5,947 nucleotides of DNA from Bacteroidetes bacterium QH_10_64_19 (GCA_003023125.1 PXSY01000105.1:1-5947); one strand, 5' to 3'; shown: positions 1-5,083, counted from the first letter of the stretch. Notes: a model not told the origin generated them from the sequence alone. Program-made: numbers and translations.

Positions 1-90
1 GGGATCGTCAGCACCATTGTCTTTCTCCTCTGGGTCTTGCTGGGCCTGCCGCTGGGCCCGGGGGCGGAGCTGTACTACATGGGCTCATGA
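1..90 (+). CDS. C-terminal tail of a hydrophobic (probably membrane) protein, 5' truncated
   Basis: The first reading frame is open from the window edge to a TGA at 88-90 and gives 29 residues. They begin with a strongly hydrophobic stretch (IVSTIVFLLWVLLGLPLG) and end with a short polar tail (AELYYMGS). This fits a last transmembrane helix followed by a few exposed residues. The body of the gene lies outside the window, so family and function cannot be named. The stop codon sits in the loop of an inverted repeat (78-102), as is common at gene ends. The other open frames over this stretch give Cys/Trp/Arg-rich or Pro-rich peptides and look like shadows. Being real is likely; being a membrane protein is inferred from the tail alone. 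Confidence 0.6.
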   Translation, partial: GIVSTIVFLLWVLLGLPLGPGAELYYMGS

Positions 91-102
91 GGCCTGCCCA
101 TG
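78..102 (+). terminator. Hairpin bracketing the stop codon, terminator-like without a T tract
   Basis: CATGGGC at 78-84 and GCCCATG at 96-102 form a perfect 7-bp stem with an 11-nt loop that contains the TGA stop. CCCAT (97-101) can instead pair with ATGGG at 111-115, so two mutually exclusive hairpins are possible. No run of T follows, so it is not a classical intrinsic terminator. It may stabilise a 3' end, or be chance. Confidence 0.3.
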
Positions 103-208
103 GACGCCCTATGGGAGATATCATGCCGTTTGTCTTCATCCTGTCAGCTCCAAAATGAACCGAAGTCGGAAGGAAAGGAATGGATATCCTCCGCAAACCC
201 ATAGTGTC

Positions 209-238
209 CAACGTTTTAACGTTGCAACAGTTGACGTT
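209..238. promoter_or_regulatory. Cluster of overlapping inverted repeats upstream of uvrC (operator-like)
   Basis: CAACGTT (209-215) and AACGTTG (218-224) form a perfect inverted repeat with a 2-nt centre. It runs into GTTGCAAC (221-228), itself a perfect palindrome, and then CAAC-A-GTTG (225-233), followed by another ACGTT (234-238). So one half-site of the type GTTG/CAAC recurs in alternating orientation over 30 bp. This resembles a multi-half-site protein-binding region about 120-150 nt upstream of the uvrC start. No regulator family is recognised from it, and binding is inferred. Confidence 0.35.
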
Positions 239-290
239 CTAAATGGGGACTGTGAGAAACGATACATGTTCGTCTTCCCATCCGAGAGCG

Positions 291-323
291 CCTGAATCAC
301 GCCGACGGGCGGGGGCGTTCAGG
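291..323 (+). promoter_or_regulatory. Strong stem-loop in the uvrC leader
   Basis: CCTGA (291-295) pairs with TCAGG (319-323), and ACGCC (299-303) pairs with GGCGT (314-318). This gives a stem of about 10 bp with a 3-nt bulge on the 5' side and a 10-nt G-rich loop. It ends 33 nt before the uvrC ATG. It could be a 5'-UTR structure or the end of an upstream transcript, but no T run follows. Its regulatory role is inferred from position only. Confidence 0.35.
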
Positions 324-356
324 TTTGTCACGTAGCTCACAGTTACGCCGCCGACC

Positions 357-2261
357 ATGAACGACCTTCTCGACGACAAGCCGGACGCCCTCCAGCAAAA
401 GCTGGACTCCCTCCCCATCGACCCGGGCGTCTACAAATTTCTGGACGACGAGGAGTCGGTCCTCTATGTGGGGAAGGCCAAAAACCTGCGCAGCCGCGTC
501 CGCACCTACTTCCAGGACAGTCGGCAGCGCGACGGCCGCATCGAGGTGATGGTCAAAAAGGCCGTCGATGTCGACGTGATCGTGACGGACACCGAGGCGG
601 AAGCACTCATCCTCGAAAACAACCAGATCAAGGAGCTCCAGCCCCGCTACAATGTCAACCTGCGGGACGACAAGACCTACCCCTACATCTGCATCAAAAA
701 CGAGCGCTTCCCCCGCGTCTTCAAGACGCGCACCGTGAAGCAGGACGGGTCCGAGTACTTCGGTCCCTACGCGGACGTGTCCAAGATGAATGCGATGATG
801 GATGCGATCCGCTCGGTCTTTCAGCTGCGCACCTGCTCGTTAGACCTCAGTGAAGAGAAGATCGAGGCCGGCAAGTACGAGGTCTGCCTCCAGCACCACA
901 TCGATAACTGCAAGGGGCCGTGCGAGGGACTCCAGTCGGAGGACGACTACATGGAGACCATCGAGCAGGTCAAGAAGCTACTCAACGGCCAGACGCAGGC
1001 GCTCATTGACCTACTCAAGGATGAGATGCAGCGGGCGTCCGACCGGCACAACTTTGAGGAGGCAGCCCGGCTGCGCGACCAGATCCAGGCCCTCAAAGAC
1101 TACTCCCAGCAGCAAAAGATCGTCAGCCAGGACTTCGCGGACCGCGACGTGTTCGCCTTGCACGTGGACCGTGAAGACACCATCGCCTGCGGCGTGCTCT
1201 TTCAGGTGCGGGAGGGCAAGATGATCGGCAAGCGCCACAAGTACATCCGTCACATCGAGGGGCGCGAGGACGAGGAGCTGATTCTTTCCTTCGTCGAGAG
1301 CTACTACGCGGACGCCCACTTTGCCCCCGAGGAGGTGCTCCTCTCCCACGACCCGAACGACCATCCGGCTCAGGACACCCACGCGCTGGAAGAACTCCTC
1401 CGGCAGGAGCAAGGGCGGCAGGTGCCCATCAAGGTGCCCCAGCAGGGCGAAAAGGCCAGCCTCGTGCGGATGGCAACATCCAACGCCAAGCTCTTGGTCG
1501 GCGAGTGGAAGACGCAGCAGATGAAGCGGGAGCGCGATCGGATTCCCGAGTCGGTGAAGGCCCTGAAGGGCGAACTCGGCATGGACGACCTGCCCCGGCG
1601 CATCGACGGCATGGACGTATCGCACCACGGCGGCAAGGAGACGGTCGCGTCGTGCGTGGTCTTCACGGACGGGACGCCCCGGAAGAGTGATTACCGTACC
1701 TACAAGATCCGCTCAACCGAGGAGGGCACGCCCGACGACTATCAAGCCATGCGGGAGGTGGTGGAGCGCCGCTACCGCCGGATGATCGATGAGGACGGCC
1801 CGTGGCCCGATCTCGTGGTCATTGACGGGGGGAAGGGGCAGCTAAACGCCGCCGTAGAGGTGCTGCGAGAGCTGGAGCTGCTCGATCGGTTCCGGGTGAT
1901 TGGCCTCGCGAAGCGGCTGGAGGAAGTGTTCACCCCCGGCAACTCGGCCCCCATCCTCATCGGAAAAGATAGCCCTGCCCTTCAGCTCCTCCAGAAGGTA
2001 CGGAACGAGGCGCACCGCTTCGCGGTCACGTACCAGCGCAAGCGGCGCAAGAAGCAGACTCTCCAATCCGAGCTCCTCGACATCCACGGCATCGGGCCCA
2101 AGACGGCGAAGAAGCTTCTGGAGCACTTCGGGTCCGTCGCAAAGGTCAAAGAGGCGCCCGAGGCGGAACTGGAAGAGGTCGTGGGTCCGTCAAAGGCCAG
2201 CACGGTCGCCACGTACTACGCGGAGACCGACGACGTAGTGGCTGCAGAAACGGAAAATTAG
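357..2261 (+). CDS. uvrC: UvrABC excinuclease subunit C (nucleotide excision repair)
   Basis: UvrC joins UvrB on damaged DNA and makes the 3' and then the 5' incision in cytoplasmic nucleotide excision repair. The 634-residue protein is near the usual family length and shows every expected domain. The GIY-YIG nuclease is at about 20-100, with GVY 24-26, YVG 37-39 and, by comparison with the Thermotoga enzyme, catalytic Y26, Y37, R47, E87 and N99. A four-Cys set (C160, C177, C185, C189) matches the conserved cysteines of E. coli UvrC, reported to bind an iron-sulfur cluster. The UvrB-binding UVR helical hairpin spans about 215-250. The RNase H-like 5'-incision domain has D420 (GMDVSH), acidic residues 460-461, D490 (VIDGGKG) and H553 (EAHRFA). 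A C-terminal helix-hairpin-helix pair spans about 572-622; the first hairpin is canonical (HGIGPKTA, 577-584), while the second has GPS where GIS is usual. The start is ATG without a clear Shine-Dalgarno, but the N-terminus aligns with the family. It is followed by a hairpin and appears monocistronic. Confidence 0.98.
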   Translation: MNDLLDDKPDALQQKLDSLPIDPGVYKFLDDEESVLYVGKAKNLRSRVRTYFQDSRQRDGRIEVMVKKAVDVDVIVTDTEAEALILENNQIKELQPRYNVNLRDDKTYPYICIKNERFPRVFKTRTVKQDGSEYFGPYADVSKMNAMMDAIRSVFQLRTCSLDLSEEKIEAGKYEVCLQHHIDNCKGPCEGLQSEDDYMETIEQVKKLLNGQTQALIDLLKDEMQRASDRHNFEEAARLRDQIQALKDYSQQQKIVSQDFADRDVFALHVDREDTIACGVLFQVREGKMIGKRHKYIRHIEGREDEELILSFVESYYADAHFAPEEVLLSHDPNDHPAQDTHALEELLRQEQGRQVPIKVPQQGEKASLVRMATSNAKLLVGEWKTQQMKRERDRIPESVKALKGELGMDDLPRRIDGMDVSHHGGKETVASCVVFTDGTPRKSDYRTYKIRSTEEGTPDDYQAMREVVERRYRRMIDEDGPWPDLVVIDGGKGQLNAAVEVLRELELLDRFRVIGLAKRLEEVFTPGNSAPILIGKDSPALQLLQKVRNEAHRFAVTYQRKRRKKQTLQSELLDIHGIGPKTAKKLLEHFGSVAKVKEAPEAELEEVVGPSKASTVATYYAETDDVVAAETEN

Positions 2262-2266
2262 CGTCC

Positions 2267-2296
2267 GGGACACGGCTCTCTCGCGACCGGTGTCTC
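2267..2296 (+). terminator. Hairpin just downstream of uvrC, weak terminator candidate
   Basis: GGGACAC (2267-2273) pairs with GTGTCTC (2290-2296) over 7 bp with one G-T wobble. It starts 5 nt after the uvrC TAG. The loop is 16 nt, and inner GG/CC bases could extend the stem across a bulge. No T tract follows, so intrinsic termination is uncertain. Confidence 0.3.
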
Positions 2297-2524
2297 TCAG
2301 CAGATCCGCGGTCGTGAACTGGTGGCGACGCGGACGTTCCAGATGAGGGAAGAACCTGCTCAAGGATTTCTCCCCCGTAGCACGACGGACTGACCTCAGC
2401 ATCCGCAACTGGATTCCATCCTTTCTGCCGAACAGAGTCTGAGGATTTTGCCTTGCAATAACAGAAGTCAAGCGGTCCGAATCCTCCCTGTCAGCCCCAC
2501 GGCGCACGTCGACGCCTCCCCTCC

Positions 2525-2544
2525 ATCGATGCCCCTTCATCGAT
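2525..2544. repeat. Perfect 7-bp inverted repeat upstream of the small acidic-protein gene
   Basis: ATCGATG (2525-2531) and CATCGAT (2538-2544) are exact reverse complements around a 6-nt CCCCTT loop. The repeat lies 43 nt before the ATG at 2587. It could be an operator or a hairpin in the 5' leader. Position is the only support for a role. Confidence 0.35.
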
Positions 2545-2586
2545 CATGGTGCCTGTGAACGCGCAGGTAGATCCGTGCATAGAACA

Positions 2587-2958
2587 ATGCCGCTTTTCTC
2601 TGCCCCTCTCGCCCCCACCCGCATGCCGTCCCCCGATCCCGCCGCCTTGCTCAACCAGCTCATCAATACCCACTGGGACACTGCCGCGCGACACGCCTGG
2701 CGCCAATACAATCAGCGGGGGCGGGGCGCCGTCGTCTTCACGGTCCGTCCGTCGTCGGCCAACGACAACGAGCGGACACCCCTCAAATACCTCACCTTCA
2801 ACGACGAGTCGGCCGCGCAGGAGGGAAACTTTGCAAAGCTCCACGAACTGATTCAGTCATACGACCCGGAAACAGAGATCGTCGCGGCCGCCCAACTGCC
2901 GGACGAGCGCACGGTATTCGAGGTCTACGCGGAGGCGCCCCGCCCTCCAGAGGCATAG
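2587..2958 (+). CDS. Small soluble acidic protein of unknown function
   Basis: Not recognised. The 123-residue product has no signal peptide, no membrane segment and no cysteine. Its body reads as a small alpha/beta domain: a helix (AALLNQLINTHWDTAARHAW), a basic turn (QYNQRGRGA), a beta strand (VVFTV), a segment ending PLKYLTF, a helix (KLHELIQSYDP) and two strands near the C-terminus (EIVAAAQLP, TVFEVYAEAP). The segment from AWRQYNQRGRGAVVF to YDPETEIV looks like a conserved core rather than chance coding, and Asp/Glu content rises along it as in other salt-adapted proteins. The start is uncertain: ATG 2587 is used here; GTG 2575 has an AGGT 6 nt upstream; ATG 2623 (MPSPDPAALL) would drop a Pro-rich N-terminus and could well be the true start. 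The overlapping frame from 2546 is Pro/Ser-rich and rejected. It is convergent with the thioredoxin-fold gene, so it is probably transcribed alone or from its own leader. Confidence 0.78.
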   Translation: MPLFSAPLAPTRMPSPDPAALLNQLINTHWDTAARHAWRQYNQRGRGAVVFTVRPSSANDNERTPLKYLTFNDESAAQEGNFAKLHELIQSYDPETEIVAAAQLPDERTVFEVYAEAPRPPEA

Positions 2959-2992
2959 CCTCGTCGGTCCGGGCTCCCGCGATCGATCGTCT

Positions 2993-3011
2993 CTCGTCCA
3001 AATCGGACGGG
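2993..3011. terminator. Hairpin between convergent genes, possible bidirectional terminator
   Basis: CTCGTCC (2993-2999) pairs with GGACGGG (3005-3011) over 7 bp with one wobble and a 5-nt AAATC loop. It lies in the 93-nt gap between two gene ends that face each other, where a shared terminator is expected. Neither side has a T tract, so this is a candidate only. The palindrome CGATCGATCG sits just to its left at 2980-2989. Confidence 0.35.
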
Positions 3012-3051
3012 CCACGGCTCCAACTCGCAGGGTTGAAATGGGTCCTGCAGG

Positions 3052-3681
3052 TCAGCCCTCTGCCGTGGGCACAGGTGTTTCGGTCGCAGACTGAATTGTC
3101 TCGGCAAGCTCGGCGTCGGCTTCACGCCATCCGCCGTCTTCGTAGTGTTCGAGAAACTCGCCAATCAGCTCCGACTTGTCCTCGTACTGGTCGGTCAGCG
3201 TCCGGAACCGCTGCGCTGCACCCTCGGGCCGCGGTCCCCACGTGAAGCGTTCGCCCCCATCCTCGGAAAACGCTGCGAGCTTGGGGATGCTCCGACTGCC
3301 GTCAGTGAGGTACTGGTCCATGATGTCAAGATTGTCGTCCCGCAGCAGGATGCGGAGCGTAATGTCCTCGCTCAACGCAGCCGCCTCGGCAATGACGGGA
3401 AGCAGGAACGCAGAATCCCCACACCACGGCTCTGTGAGGACCATCCAGAGCTGAGGGTCGTCAATCGACTCGATGGCCGAACGAAGCTCCGCCGACGGTT
3501 CGTAGGCTTCGTGGACGTGCTCCTGGCGCTCCCAGTTGTAGTTCAGATAGTGCTTCATTTTCCGCTCGGATGGATCGGCCTCGTCCGGGAGGTCTTCTTC
3601 GGTCTGCTTCTTCCATTTCGCCCGGTACTCGTCGTACCGAAGGCCATCGTGCGGGCGACCGTTGTCGAAAAAGGTGGGCAT
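3052..3681 (-). CDS. Thioredoxin-fold protein with a single-cysteine WCGDS site
   Basis: The 209-residue product matches the thioredoxin-like family I know as Thioredoxin_9 (PF14595). It has an N-terminal helical extension (about 10-60: YDEYRAKWKKQ, HYLNYNWER) and a strand leading to TEPWCGDSA (W86, C87, G88, D89, S90). Next come the LRILLRDDN and MDQYLTDGSRSIPK segments, with the expected cis-proline at P133, and then TWGPRP (147-152). C87 is the only cysteine, so the usual CxxC resolving cysteine is absent. That argues against a simple dithiol oxidoreductase and for a mixed-disulfide, bacillithiol/low-molecular-weight-thiol or binding role, which is inferred. There is no signal peptide, so it is cytoplasmic. 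It is acidic, with a Glu/Ala/Thr-rich C-terminal tail. The ATG at 3681 is preferred over an upstream GTG at 3729, because the family-like sequence starts at MPTFFDNG and the extra 16 residues look non-coding. It converges with the preceding small gene. Confidence 0.87.
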   Translation of the reverse strand: MPTFFDNGRPHDGLRYDEYRAKWKKQTEEDLPDEADPSERKMKHYLNYNWERQEHVHEAYEPSAELRSAIESIDDPQLWMVLTEPWCGDSAFLLPVIAEAAALSEDITLRILLRDDNLDIMDQYLTDGSRSIPKLAAFSEDGGERFTWGPRPEGAAQRFRTLTDQYEDKSELIGEFLEHYEDGGWREADAELAETIQSATETPVPTAEG

Positions 3682-3708
3682 CGTGCAGGATTCTTGTGAG
3701 AGAAATGC

Positions 3709-3751
3709 GTCAGTGATCAAGCCGTGCACAAGTCAGTGCGCTGAGATCAGC
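3709..3751. promoter_or_regulatory. Repeat-rich segment upstream of the thioredoxin-fold gene
   Basis: The region 30-70 nt before the - strand start codon holds two direct copies of GTCAGTG (3709-3715 and 3732-3738, 23 bp apart). It also holds the palindromes TGATCA (3714-3719) and GTGCAC (3724-3729), and an inverted repeat GCTGA-GA-TCAGC (3740-3751). I could not find a convincing -35/-10 pair. The clustering suggests a promoter/operator zone, but each element is short enough to be chance. Confidence 0.25.
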
Positions 3752-3875
3752 AAGCGTTACCCACGTCTCTTCTGCCGGTCCGACGGCATCGGATCGGCCC
3801 GACGAGTGTCCACGGTCCTCACAGGCAGCCTCCCCACTGGTGAGTCCGCTGGTAGATACAGAATGCGGCTCGCGG

Positions 3876-3907
3876 TCGGAAACCAAAGGGAGTAGTCCTG
3901 TTTCCGA
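3876..3907 (-). terminator. Hairpin just after the 247-residue membrane-protein gene
   Basis: TCGGAAAC (3876-3883) and GTTTCCGA (3900-3907) form a perfect 8-bp stem with a 16-nt loop. On the - strand it begins 9 nt after the TAA of the gene that ends at 3916. The loop contains a possible inner AGG/CCT pairing. No T run follows on the - strand. Its position favours a transcript 3'-end structure. Confidence 0.4.
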
Positions 3908-3915
3908 GCGCCCGC

Positions 3916-4659
3916 TTACAGCCAGTTTCGGGCCTTGGACGCCAGGTATCCCCCGGCGGCCAGTCCGGCGGCCGTGACGATCGACCGTCGGAGGGCCGAG
4001 GACTCTTCGGCCTCGGACATGGCGTCTCGAACAGATGCCGCTTGTTCTTCGACCACGTCCTGGGCGTCTTCCGTGAGCGTCTCTCCGATCTCTTTCGCCT
4101 CTTCGGACACCTCGTCGGTGGCGCGGCGGAGGCGTTTTTCAGCTTCGCTCCCCACCTGCTGGGCTTGCTCAGACGCACGACGGGCCAGGGTCTGGGCCCC
4201 TTCCCGGGCCGCCTCCCCCTGTTCCTGCGCCCGTTTGGCCAGCTGGCGGCCCGTGTCCTCGGCCCGAGCACGCACCTCGTCGCTGGACCGGGCCGCGCGA
4301 TCCGACAGCTCCCGGCCGACATTGGACGCAATCTCGCGCGCCTCCTCGGCGAGCGTCCGGAGTCGATGTTGTGCCTGTTCCGAGAGCGTGGGCGGTCGTT
4401 TTCGGGAGACCTCCGCGAGGCCGTATCCGGCGGCGGCCCCGAGCGCCGTCGATAGACAGACGGCCAGCATGGGATGCCGCTGAATCCAACTTTCGGCCTG
4501 CTGCTTCGCCTGCTGGGCCCGGAGCCGCGTCACTTCAGCCCGAAGCTCGCCCACAAGTTCATGCATGTCCTCTTGGGACTCACGGTTCGGAACGTCCTCC
4601 GGGGGACTATTCGATGGGGAGGACGCGGGAGAATCGGATTGAGACTCGTCTGTGCTCAT
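3916..4659 (-). CDS. Membrane-anchored, alanine/charge-rich helical protein (DUF883/ElaB-YqjD-like core)
   Basis: The 247-residue product has five visible parts. Residues 1-30 are a Ser/Pro/Glu-rich disordered tail. Residues 32-58 form a coiled coil (HELVGELRAEVTRLRAQQ). At 59-83, IQRHPMLAVCLSTALGAAA is a hydrophobic segment of the kind that ends DUF883/ElaB-YqjD proteins (short charged helix, then Pro, then a Gly-rich membrane helix). Residues 92-222 form a long uninterrupted helix dominated by Ala, Glu, Arg, Gln and Ser with irregular 11-residue-like periodicity, as in apolipoprotein- or LEA-like proteins. At 224-242, RSIVTAAGLAAGGYLAS is a second Gly-rich hydrophobic segment. The protein may span or grip the membrane at two points with the long helix between. 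A role in envelope organisation, ribosome tethering (known for ElaB/YqjD) or osmotic stress is inferred, not shown. The start is ATG 4659, with no Shine-Dalgarno. It lies 112 nt downstream of the 83-residue anchored protein on the same strand, suggesting a joint unit. A hairpin follows its stop. Confidence 0.82.
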   Translation of the reverse strand: MSTDESQSDSPASSPSNSPPEDVPNRESQEDMHELVGELRAEVTRLRAQQAKQQAESWIQRHPMLAVCLSTALGAAAGYGLAEVSRKRPPTLSEQAQHRLRTLAEEAREIASNVGRELSDRAARSSDEVRARAEDTGRQLAKRAQEQGEAAREGAQTLARRASEQAQQVGSEAEKRLRRATDEVSEEAKEIGETLTEDAQDVVEEQAASVRDAMSEAEESSALRRSIVTAAGLAAGGYLASKARNWL

Positions 4660-4679
4660 TGGTAATGGAGTTCGTTATG

Positions 4680-4701
4680 AAAAAGACGCGACAGTGCGAT
4701 C
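4680..4701 (-). terminator. Weak stem followed by T5 between the two anchored-protein genes
   Basis: On the - strand, GA(T)CGC and GCGTC can form a 5-bp stem with one bulged T and a 6-nt loop, directly followed by TTTTT (4684-4680). It lies about 20 nt before the start codon at 4659. It could be a partial terminator or attenuator that sets the ratio of the two genes. The stem is short, so confidence is low. The 10-bp palindrome CGATCGATCG (4697-4706) overlaps it. Confidence 0.22.
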
Positions 4702-4771
4702 GATCGAGAGAAGAAGGGCGTGTGTCCGTTCCCCCTGTGCCCGCCGACCAGCGACCAATCAGATTCGGGGT

Positions 4772-5023
4772 TCACTCTCGGAGGAGAGCGCCGACGAACA
4801 CTCCGATCCCAAAGGCCCCAAGCATCGTTGCCTTCTGGTATTGCTTGACCCAGAGTCGCGCCATGTCCACGGCGAAGGACTCGTCCGGGTCTTCCTGTCC
4901 AAACTCGGGATCCTCCGTTTCCCAGGGCGGTGCCTCGGCCTCGTCGAAGCCCACTGCGTCCTCGTCGGGGGAGGGAGACGAAAATGGATCGGGGGACTCG
5001 GGGTTGGGAGAAGCATCGGTCAT
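4772..5023 (-). CDS. Small acidic protein with one C-terminal transmembrane helix
   Basis: The 83-residue product starts MTDASPNPES. It has an intrinsically disordered, Asp/Glu/Pro/Ser-rich N-terminal half (about 1-50, with DPDESF at its end), an amphipathic juxtamembrane stretch (MARLWVKQYQK, 54-64) and a C-terminal Gly-rich membrane helix (ATMLGAFGIGVFVGALL, 65-81) ending RE. The disordered acidic head plus terminal helix suggests a tail-anchored protein with the head in the cytoplasm, the same plan as the DUF883-like neighbour at its 3' side. No family is named with confidence. The ATG at 5023 is chosen because the acidic region begins there. An in-frame ATG at 5089 would add a basic leader (MPPRVRFYPRARFHIV) encoded by the 18-bp tandem repeat, which is unlike the rest of the protein. 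The 112-nt gap to the 247-residue gene allows co-transcription. An 18-bp tandem repeat and an AT-rich promoter-like tract sit directly upstream. Confidence 0.77.
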   Translation of the reverse strand: MTDASPNPESPDPFSSPSPDEDAVGFDEAEAPPWETEDPEFGQEDPDESFAVDMARLWVKQYQKATMLGAFGIGVFVGALLRE

Positions 5024-5047
5024 AACAACTGGAAACGGTCTGACTAT

Positions 5048-5083
5048 ATGGAATCGTGCTCGGGGATAGAATCGTACTCGGGG
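5048..5083. repeat. Two tandem 18-bp repeats upstream of the membrane-protein pair
   Basis: ATGGAATCGTGCTCGGGG (5048-5065) is followed with no gap by ATAGAATCGTACTCGGGG (5066-5083); 16 of 18 positions agree. The pair lies 25-60 nt upstream of the - strand ATG at 5023 and next to an AT-rich tract at 5088-5098. Head-to-tail copies at this distance look like an iterated binding site for a regulator of the - strand genes, and possibly of the divergent TPR gene. A chance duplication is the alternative. Confidence 0.6.

Larger units (their letters stand above)
2262..2586. other. Gene-free stretch between uvrC and the next gene
   Basis: I see no credible gene in this stretch of about 325 nt. The open frames on both strands are short, Arg-rich or run antisense into uvrC. 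It holds a hairpin just after uvrC (2267-2296), a widely spaced CCTCAG/CTGAGG inverted pair around 2395-2435, an AT-richer patch near 2434-2465 that might carry a promoter for the downstream gene, and a perfect inverted repeat at 2525-2544. A + strand frame of about 30 codons near 2350-2442 (KNLLKDFSPVARRTD...) is bounded by stops at both ends and matches nothing I recognise. Confidence 0.5.

Noticed and set aside
17..295. 92-residue + strand frame at the left edge
   Set aside because: Its first part overlaps the membrane-protein tail in another frame and is Cys/Trp/Arg-rich, and the rest crosses the inverted repeats with no coding texture.
1011..1628. 205-residue open frame antisense to uvrC
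   Set aside because: Long antisense frames are expected opposite a GC-rich acidic gene; the product is Leu/Val/His-rich with no recognisable domain, and uvrC beneath it is certain.
2340..2445. Possible transposase or insertion-sequence remnant after uvrC
   Set aside because: The short frame gives no recognisable transposase motif, and no flanking inverted ends or target duplications are visible.
2190..2540. 116-residue - strand frame spanning the end of uvrC and the gap after it
   Set aside because: Arg-rich, overlaps the uvrC C-terminus, and has no motif or sensible start context.
2546..2851. 101-residue + strand frame with an ATG start beside the inverted repeat
   Set aside because: The product is Pro/Ser/Arg low complexity and overlaps the far more protein-like frame ending at 2958.
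3145..3699. 184-residue + strand frame antisense to the thioredoxin-fold gene
   Set aside because: It is the shadow of a gene with clear thioredoxin-family motifs on the other strand.
3682..3915. Possible tRNA or small RNA in the gap between the two - strand genes
   Set aside because: No T-loop consensus, no cloverleaf pairing and no terminator T tract were found; only short repeats and the hairpin at 3876-3907.
4042..4455. 137-residue + strand frame rich in Phe/Leu/Arg
   Set aside because: It is antisense to the Ala/Glu/Arg-rich helix of the 247-residue protein; its composition is the mirror of those codons.
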